From: Parastagonospora avenae f. sp. tritici 18332-5 | Lineage: Eukaryota; Ascomycota; Dothideomycetes; Pleosporales; Phaeosphaeriaceae | Direction: 5' to 3' | Assembly (NCBI GenBank): GCA_022559985.1 | Contig: JAFJTR010000103.1 | Location: 33,220 to 97,219, forward strand | Length of the DNA: 64,000 bases | Shown: positions 56,901 through 64,000 of the stretch, in pieces | Numbering within the stretch: the first letter of the stretch is position 1 | Layout: each line of letters starts with the position of its first letter | Translations under genes and position numbers: made by a program | Notes under the pieces: model-generated | Told to the model about the DNA's origin: nothing | The model's database searches: none | The model's input: only the letters and a program-made list of their open reading frames with translations

Positions 56901-59900
56901 ATCTCGTCGCTCCGATGCAAATGAAGCCATCCTACTGGGTCGACAATCTGGTATCTCCAGTGAATTTTGTCGGCGCAGCCCGGTCTCTTTTACGCCACCA
57001 GGCCAATTCACGCAGAGCCTTCGCAAACCTGTTTGTCGAGATCGGCCCTCACTCAGCACTGCGCAGTTATCTCTTGGATATTTTCAGTGTTGAAGACTGC
57101 GCTGCGGATCTGAAGTACACGACGATCCTTCGTCGCAAGTTCGATGGCGCAACTACTGCACTACAAGCCATGGGCCAGCTCTGGGCTCAAGGATGCGCTG
57201 TTGATGTAGGAAGAGTCAACAATACATCTACCGGAGATGCTAATATGCTGGTCGACCTGCCTCCATATGCCTGGAACCACAAGTCCTACTGGGACGAATC
57301 GCATCTGAGCCGGCAACACCGTCTGCGCCCCTCACCACGTACTGATCTCGTTGGCTATCGCCTCAATGGAACCCCGGAACATACATGGCGCAACTTCTTG
57401 AGGTGCAACGAGAACCCCTGGATCCGTGAGCACAAAGTCCAGGGCGATATTCTTTACCCTGGTGCCGGCATGCTTGTAATGGCAATCGAGGCGATGCATC
57501 AACTGGCACAGGAGACGAGCGCCGATGAGGTCTATGGCTTCGAACTTCGCGATGTTAACATCGACTCAGCTCTAAGGGTACCTGATACGGAGAAAGGTAT
57601 TGAGGTCATGACGCAGCTGCATAATCGTCGCACTGGAACGCGAGCTGCGGCATCTTCGACACTCTACGAATTCACAATCTCGTCATGGAGTGAAGAGATG
57701 AGCTCTTGGAGTAGTCATGCTTCTGGTTTAATCTCTGCCACATTCAAACCTTTCTCTCCATCTATGAGCGCTGAAGTGGCACTAAGCAATGGGCGTTATG
57801 TATCTTCCATTGCTGAGGCCAAGAAAGTCTGCCAGACACCGGCGCGGAGTTTCCTCTACAACACGATCGAGACGATTGGCATGAAGTATGGACCCATTTT
57901 TCGCAATATGACTGAACTGTACGCCGGGAAAAATGCAAGTTATGGCGTCATAAGAGTGCCGGACACCAAGGCAAACATGCCCAAGCAATTTGAGTACCCC
58001 TACATCATCCACCCCGCCACACTCGACTCAGTTCTTCACCTGCTCTTCCCCAGCATCTCCGGTGAAGACCAGGCACTCAGCGAAGCGGTCGTCCCGAAAT
58101 CTTTCGATCGCGTCTTTGTGTTAGCCAATGTATCGAAGACAGCCGGGACGGAGCTTGTTGGGTGCTCCACGGCAAAGAAGCTGAGTTACACCACTTGGAC
58201 TTCCAATATCACTATGTCAGATGCGAAGATGTTGGAGCCCACCATCATCATGGAAGGAATTGTTCTGGCGTCTGTTGGTGCAACAGAAAGTGCATCTCAA
58301 CAGTTGGAGACACGAGCCTCATGCTTCACGCAAAATTGGCACCTTGATGCTGACCTGCTGGAACCATCTCAGGTCAAGGATATCATCTACAAGCGCACCT
58401 TGAGGAGCAAGGACGACGAATCGGTGCTCGACAAGCTCGAATTTGTCTGCCTGGTGTACATTTACCGCATCTTAGCCTGGTTCGAGAGCGCCGAGGGCAA
58501 AGCTCACATTCCGCAGGACGGCTTTTGGAAGTCTTATGTTGAATGGATGCACGAAACCGTGAATCAGTTCCCTGCACTACCAGCAGATGTAGACGCCGAG
58601 ATGCAGCGAGCTCGGGAGCGCATCGTCAAGTCGGAGAGTGGTGATATCACGGTGCAGATGGTTGATCGCATCGGGGAGAACCTCTCTCGCATTTTCGCGC
58701 ACGAGGTGGAGGCTCTGCAGTGCATGACCGAGGGCGATCTCCTCTATGCTTTCTACCGCGGAGCGTTTGGCACAAGCTTCAACACGAATGTGGCGGAGTA
58801 CATCGGCCTGATTGCCGACAAGCGACCTGGACTGCGCATCCTGGAGATTGGCGCTGGGACAGGCGGTACCACTTACCATGTCCTGGAACGCCTGCGGAAC
58901 CCCGACGGTAGCTCCAAGGCCGCGCAATACTTCTTTACAGACATCTCTCCTGGATTCCTTGCCAAGGCGGCTGATCGATTTGACGTGGATGCATCCATTA
59001 TGCAGTTCGGCACTCTGAATGTAGAGAACGACCCCATTGAGCAGGGTTACAGCCCTGAGTCTTTCGATCTTATTGTATGCGCCAACGTACTCCACGCTAC
59101 GAAGAGCATACAAGAGGCCCTGGCGCATTGCAAATTGCTGCTGAGGCCTGGTGGTCGTCTCGTGCTGTCCGAGGTTACCATCAAGCGCATCTTCTCGGGC
59201 TTTATCATGGGCCCTCTGCCAGGCTGGTGGCTAGGAGAGGCAGATGGAAGATTTGGAGGTCCGCTCTTGGATGTAGAAGAGTGGAATGCCGCATTGAACA
59301 TGGCTGGGTTTTCCGGTGTTGACGTCGATATCCGTGGCGACAGAGACACCTCGAAGGAGCCCGTCTCGCTGATCATCTCGACCAAACCCGAGACAAGACC
59401 CTCCACCCTACCTACCTGTCTTATCATTACTCCCGGCACCGAAGCGTCCGACAAGCTTGCAGGTGCTATCCAGGAGGCATTCGCCTCTGCTGGTCACGAG
59501 GTCAGCACTGCTCAGTGGAATGACGTTACCAAGTCACATGTGGATGGGAAATACTGCCTCTGCTTGGCTGAATGGGAAGACGCTATTCTCGCAAATCTCA
59601 CCGACGAAGACTGGGGCAGACTGCGCGACGTTGTGCTTTCGTCCAAAGGCGCCCTGTGGATCACTGGAGGTGCTACCATGAACACGCCGGATCCCATGAA
59701 GAGCTTGATGGTGGGCCTCGCAAGAGCCATTCGGAACGAAGACGCTGGCGTCCGCCTCGCATGCCTCGACTTGGATTCTCCAGCGACAATTGATATTGGA
59801 TTGGCATCCCGGACTACACTCAAGGTTGCTGGAGCGCATTTCCGCGGCGATGGCACCGAAGGCGAGTTCACTGCGCGTGGAGACCTGGTCTATGTACCGC

Positions 59901-62119
59901 GCGTCGAGCGAACACTGGCAATGGACACGTCACTGCGCAAATATGAGGCCAAGGGCGAACCCGAGATGGTATCATTTAAAGGCTGTGGGCGTCCTCTCAA
60001 GCTGACGATCAAGACACCTGGTCTACTCGACACTTTCCAGTGGGAAGAGGATGAAACATACCACACACCACTACCCGAGGACTGGATCGAGATTGAGGTG
60101 AAGGCCGTCGGTCTCAACTTCAAGGACGTGCTCGTTGCGCTGGGAAACCTAGCTGAGAACAAGTTGGGCGTCGATGCTTCGGGCATCATCACGCGTGTCG
60201 GGGCCGCCGTCACTGACTACAAGGTTGGAGACCGAGTGATGACAGCATCTTGCCACACCTTCGCCACTTATGTCCGCTTCCCGGGCAAGGGCGCTATATC
60301 TGTACCCTCAGGCATGAGCTTTGAAGAAGCAGCGTCAATGCCCCTCATCTTCCTCACTGCTTACTACGCGTTGGTGACAGCAGGTGGTCTCATCGCTGGC
60401 GAGAAGATCCTGATACACGCAGCGGCTGGTGGTGTTGGGCAGGCTGCCATTATGATCGCGCAAGCCAAAGGCGCCCAGATTTTCGCTACCGTTGGCGTGG
60501 AAAGCAAGAAGCAGCTTCTCATCGAGCAATATGGGATCCCCGAAGACCAGATCTTCAGCAGTCGCGACACAAGCTTTGTCAAGGGAGTGCTGCGCGCCAC
60601 GGACGGCCAGGGTGTGGACGTCGTGCTCAACTCCTTAGCCGGCGAAGCTCTCCGTCTGTCATGGACCGATTGTCTGGCCAAATTCGGTCGATTCCTGGAG
60701 ATTGGAAAGGCGGACCTTTTCGCCAACACAGGTCTCGACATGAAGCCTTTGTTAGATAACAAGAGTTACATCGGTGTCAACCTGCTCGACTTTGAGAACA
60801 ACCCGACACCTCGGGCGGTGTCACTCTGGCAAGAGACGACCAAGATGATCCACGAAGGTGCAATCAAGCCTATCGCACCGCTCCAGATCTTCACTATGGC
60901 TGAAGTCGAAAAGGCCTTCCGTCACATGCAGGCCGGCAAGCACATTGGCAAGGTCGTTGTTCGAGTCGACGATGCCGATCTTGTCCGTGTAGTGCCCCGA
61001 GTTCCCCGAGTGAGTATCCATTCCGACGCGACGTACGTGCTCGCTGGGTTGGGAGGTATCACTCGTGAGATCGCGCGTTGGTTAGCGGCGAAGGGCGCAA
61101 AGAACCTCGTACTGATATCTCGCTCAGCGGCTAGCAGCGCAGACAACAAAGCTTTCGCTTCGCAACTGCAGAAGTCGTACAATGTAACGCCGCTAGCCTA
61201 TGACTGCGATGTTGGCAGCAAGACCGCTCTGCAGGAAGTCCTCCTTGATCTCAGAGCCAAGGGATTGCCACCCATCAAAGGATGTGCGACTGGCGCCATG
61301 GTCCTGCAAGACTGTCTCTTCGACAAGATGACCGCGACCAGTGTCCGTACAACTGTCGGCCCCAAGGTCCACGGCACCTGGAATCTTCATGAGCTTCTGC
61401 CACGCGACATGAACTTTTTTGTGATGCTGTCATCGCTAGCCGGCGTCATGGGTCATCGTGGGCAAGGCAACTACGGGTGTGGCAACAACTTCCAGGACGA
61501 ATTCGCAGTATTTCGGCGTAGTCAGGGTCTGCCCGCGATGACGATCGATATCGGCTACCTCCTCTCAGTTGGATTCGTCGCCGAACACGACGAGTACGTC
61601 GACCACGTCAAGGCCATGGGCCTTAAGATTATGCACACCTCCGACCTGCATGGCTTGCTAGCAACCGCCATCGAAGGCCCCGCGCACCACCCAGCTCAGG
61701 TAATGTGCGGGCTGCCCTTCAACGACCATGACGATGCCTGGTACTGGATGGCCGATGCGCGATTCTCGGCCCTGCGCAATGTTGCCGCTGGGTCCTCGGC
61801 CAAAGCTGGACAAACCATCTCATTGCGCGAGGAGCTGACGCGGTGTGCGACCCTCAGCGAGGAGGCCGTGCACCTTATTACGGCGGCTATTGTGCAAAGG
61901 CTTGCGAGCCTGATGATGACGCCTGAGGCCGACATCGATGCTGGCAGGCCGCTGAGCGCATACGGTGTTGACAGTTTGGTGGCTGTGGAAGTAAGGAATT
62001 GGATCGCTCGCGAGGTTGCAGTTGAGTGCTCTGTGTTCGACGTTATGCAAAACGTGCCGATAACACAATTAGCGCAGAATCTCGCAGAGAAGAGTAAGAT
62101 ACTTAGTAGAGAATCTTAG
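53907..62119 (+). CDS. Highly reducing polyketide synthase
   Basis: Ten exons (53907-54115, 54180-54313, 54372-54485, 54562-54652, 54706-54769, 54819-54974, 55039-55243, 55301-55481, 55536-55659, 55724-62119), 2,557 residues. Domains in order: KS about 10-430 with DTACSSS (Cys183, its codon split by intron 4), VEAHGTGT (His318) and KTNIGHLEGAAG (His358); acyltransferase about 540-860 with GHSSGEIAAAY (Ser near 680); dehydratase about 960-1250 with HKVQGDILYPGAGM and HPATLDSVLH; C-methyltransferase with LEIGAGTGGTTYH (about 1468); enoyl reductase with HAAAGGVGQAA (about 1992); ketoreductase with YVLAGLGGITREIARWL (about 2198); ACP with YGVDSLVAVEV (phosphopantetheine serine near 2509). No thioesterase or reductase end. 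All catalytic residues I checked are present, so a reduced, C-methylated chain is expected, released by other means such as pyrone formation or a separate enzyme. Confidence 0.95.
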
Positions 62120-62264
62120 ATAGATACTATTATAGAAAGATTAAATAGCGTAGGTTCAGGGCGAGTGGCCCACCGAATTTATTGTGGTTTTCAAAATACC
62201 TTGAGCACCCAGATCGGGTTAGCCGCGCTACCACCAGAACATCAAATCCCACAGAAATTTAGCT

Positions 62265-63679
62265 AACGTACTGGATGGGTTGGCCGCGCGGATGGCTTCG
62301 CCGCGCACCTTTGCCAAGCACCCACCAAAACACTAACTCTATCTTGTGCCATCACAACTAGAACGCGTAGGACCTTCTGGCGAGCGTCAGATACAGCTTG
62401 CACTTCAAGCTCTTAAACGAGACGCGAACCTGCCCTTACGAAGCGTTCCAGCTATCTATAACATTGCTGAAGCAACACTACGCGATCGACGCGCTGGACG
62501 ACCTTCACAGGCAGATCGCTGGCCTAAATCAATGAATCTAACTAAGATCGAGGAGGACGTGGTTGTTGAGCATATACTTGAGCTTGTGGCCCGTGGATTT
62601 ACCTATCTGCCTGGTACGAGGAGGACATCCCACGCGACTGGGCTATTGCTGTCAGTGACAACGGCTGGACGACTAACGAGCTTGGAGTTGAGTGGCTAAA
62701 GCACTTCATTAAGCATACGGATGGTAAGGTGGTTGGGGCGCGCCGGCTGCTTATCCTAGATGGCCATGAGAGCCACCACTCTCTGGAATTCCAGGAGCTC
62801 TGCAAGGAGAACAATATCTACACGCTCTGCATGCCGCCTCACTCATCCCAACTGCTGCAGCCGCTTGATGTTGGCTGCTTCTCGCCGTTGAAGCGCGCGT
62901 ACAGCTGCGAGATCGAGGCGCTGATCCGCCACCACATCAACCATATCACGAAGCTTGAGTTCCTGCCAGCCTTTAAGGCAGCCTTTACGCGATCGTTTAC
63001 GTCAGCCAATATCTGCTCAGCTTTTCGAGGCGCAGGCCTTGTCCCACTCCAGCCAGATGTTGTTCTGTCAAATCTGGATGTGCGGCTTCGTACACCTACA
63101 CCAGCTGCTCTACCAGAGATCGTCTGGGAGGCTCGTACGCCGAGTAACGTACGTGAGCTTGAGGCTCAATCAACGTTAACAAACAATCGCGTGCGGCGGC
63201 AGAAGAGCTCATCGCCGGCCTCAATTATTGAGGCGATTAGCCAGCTCAAGAAAGGGGCTGAAGTGATGATGCTCTCAGCTGAGCTGATGCGCGATCGGAT
63301 CACCAGACTTGAAAGAGCCAACGAGGCAGCAACAAAGCGCAGGCAGCGCAAAAAGAAGCGGATACAAAAGCAGGGAACCTCAAAAAAGGGAGAAGGAGAA
63401 GATTTACTTGCTCAAAAGGAGGCTACCCAGCAGATAGAGCGTGAACAGCATCAAGGTGGAGAGCAATCAGGACTCAGCCGCCAGGCTCTAGCGCGTTGCA
63501 AGAGGTGTAGAGAGACAGGTCATAACTCACGTACGTGCAAAATAGATACTTTAGATACTGCTTAGTCTACTATATTAATATATATATGTGTTATCACTTA
63601 ACGTGGTTGAGATGCACGCTTGAATAGGTGCGCAAACTTGGTGGGGTGGCTCACTCGCTTGCCTGGCTCACTCGCTTAC
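62265..63679 (+). mobile_element. Pogo/Fot1-type transposon with internal deletion
   Basis: The transposase starts near 62346 (codon GTG in place of ATG) with a Psq-type helix-turn-helix (RQIQLALQALKRDANLPLRS). At about 62612 the frame changes and the sequence jumps from VARGF to the block WYEEDIPRDWAIAVSDNGWT that lies far downstream in full-length relatives, so the CENP-B-type domain and the first two catalytic aspartates are gone. The remainder is open (62729-63565): LLILDGHESHHSLEF with the last Asp region, PHSSQLLQPLDVGCFSPLKR, a coiled coil and CKRCRETGHNSRTC. Subterminal direct repeats 17 bp apart mark both ends: GCCGCGC at 62283 and 62300, GGCTCACTCGCTT at 63648 and 63665. It cannot make an active enzyme. 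Confidence 0.85.
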
Positions 63680-64000
63680 CGAGGCGGACGGCGTAACCAT
63701 CGGGACGGCGTAACCACCGATTCGATCACCAAAATCAATGCAGCACCCCACTTTCAACACGCGATTCTCTATCAATATGAGCCCAATTGAGGCTGCGCTT
63801 GCAGCTATTAAAGCACTAGAACCTGGCAAAAAACTTGTATACGCGCAAATCGCTAGAAGGTATAGTGTTCCAGCTTCAACGCTATCTCAACGCCACCGAG
63901 ACGTATCAAGCTCTAAAGCTACGAAGGCTCAAAACCAGCAAGCGCTCCACCCCCAGCAGGAGCTGGAGCTCCTACGCTATATCGAGCGCCTTACAAGGCA
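63680..64000 (+). mobile_element. Second pogo-type transposon, left end, cut by window edge
   Basis: Begins directly after the previous element. The repeat GGACGGCGTAACCA occurs at 63686 and 63703, again 17 bp apart. The transposase opens at the ATG 63777 with MSPIEAALAAIKALEPGKKL, then YAQIARRYSVPASTLSQRHR, the Psq-type helix-turn-helix typical of Pleosporales pogo elements, and runs open to the window end. Whether it is complete cannot be seen. Confidence 0.85.

Overview
The window is nuclear DNA of a filamentous ascomycete. The evidence is the many 46-80 bp GT-AG introns (several with a CTAAT/CTGAC-like branch site), fungus-only families (APSES factor, HsbA-like secreted proteins, rhodopsin-domain membrane proteins, GT32 MIPC-synthase-like mannosyltransferase, highly reducing polyketide synthase, CYP52-like P450), Fot1/pogo-type transposons, and stop codons of the kind left by repeat-induced point mutation. 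The gene set is compatible with a Dothideomycete such as a member of Pleosporales; that placement is inference. I saw no rRNA, tRNA or CRISPR array.

Layout. 0-7.4 kb: a macrodomain ADP-ribose hydrolase, a single-pass membrane protein, a low-complexity 386-residue protein with a duplicated 48-residue unit, and a decayed RING-finger/membrane gene. 4.5-10.4 kb is rearranged and transposon-rich. The C-terminal half of an MFS transporter lies on + at 4554-5048 and its N-terminal half on - at about 10360-9573. The two pieces join head to tail if the DNA between them is inverted. That segment also holds a copia solo LTR and a copia RNase H relic. 10.9-17.1 kb: lipocalin-like protein, sugar/quinate-type transporter, a broken F-box-like gene and the GT32 mannosyltransferase. 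19-24 kb: a pogo transposase fragment, a DHA2 transporter pseudogene with four in-frame stops, and an intact DHA1 transporter. 24.2-29.3 kb is a compact housekeeping block: MBP1-type cell-cycle factor, divergent LYR protein, GNAT acetyltransferase. 29.7-36.4 kb: two HsbA-like secreted proteins either side of a secreted glycerophosphodiesterase-like enzyme, a secreted protein with an in-frame stop, and a peroxiredoxin-like protein. 38-44.4 kb: rhodopsin-domain protein, glutathione transferase, two more solo LTRs, a rhodopsin-domain relic and a sulfotransferase-like protein.

45.9-62.1 kb is a secondary-metabolite cluster: CYP52-like P450 (-), second P450 (-), berberine-bridge-type FAD oxidase (+) and a 2,557-residue highly reducing PKS (+; KS-AT-DH-MT-ER-KR-ACP). 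The PKS would make a reduced, C-methylated chain and the three oxidases would tailor it. No cluster regulator, transporter or release enzyme is visible; the right side is occupied from 62.2 kb to the window edge by two abutting pogo-type transposons. The gene content resembles the alternapyrone type of cluster (HR-PKS plus FAD oxidase plus P450s), but I cannot test identity here.

Exon boundaries were set by hand from GT-AG signals, frame and family continuity; every multi-exon model called intact sums to a whole number of codons.
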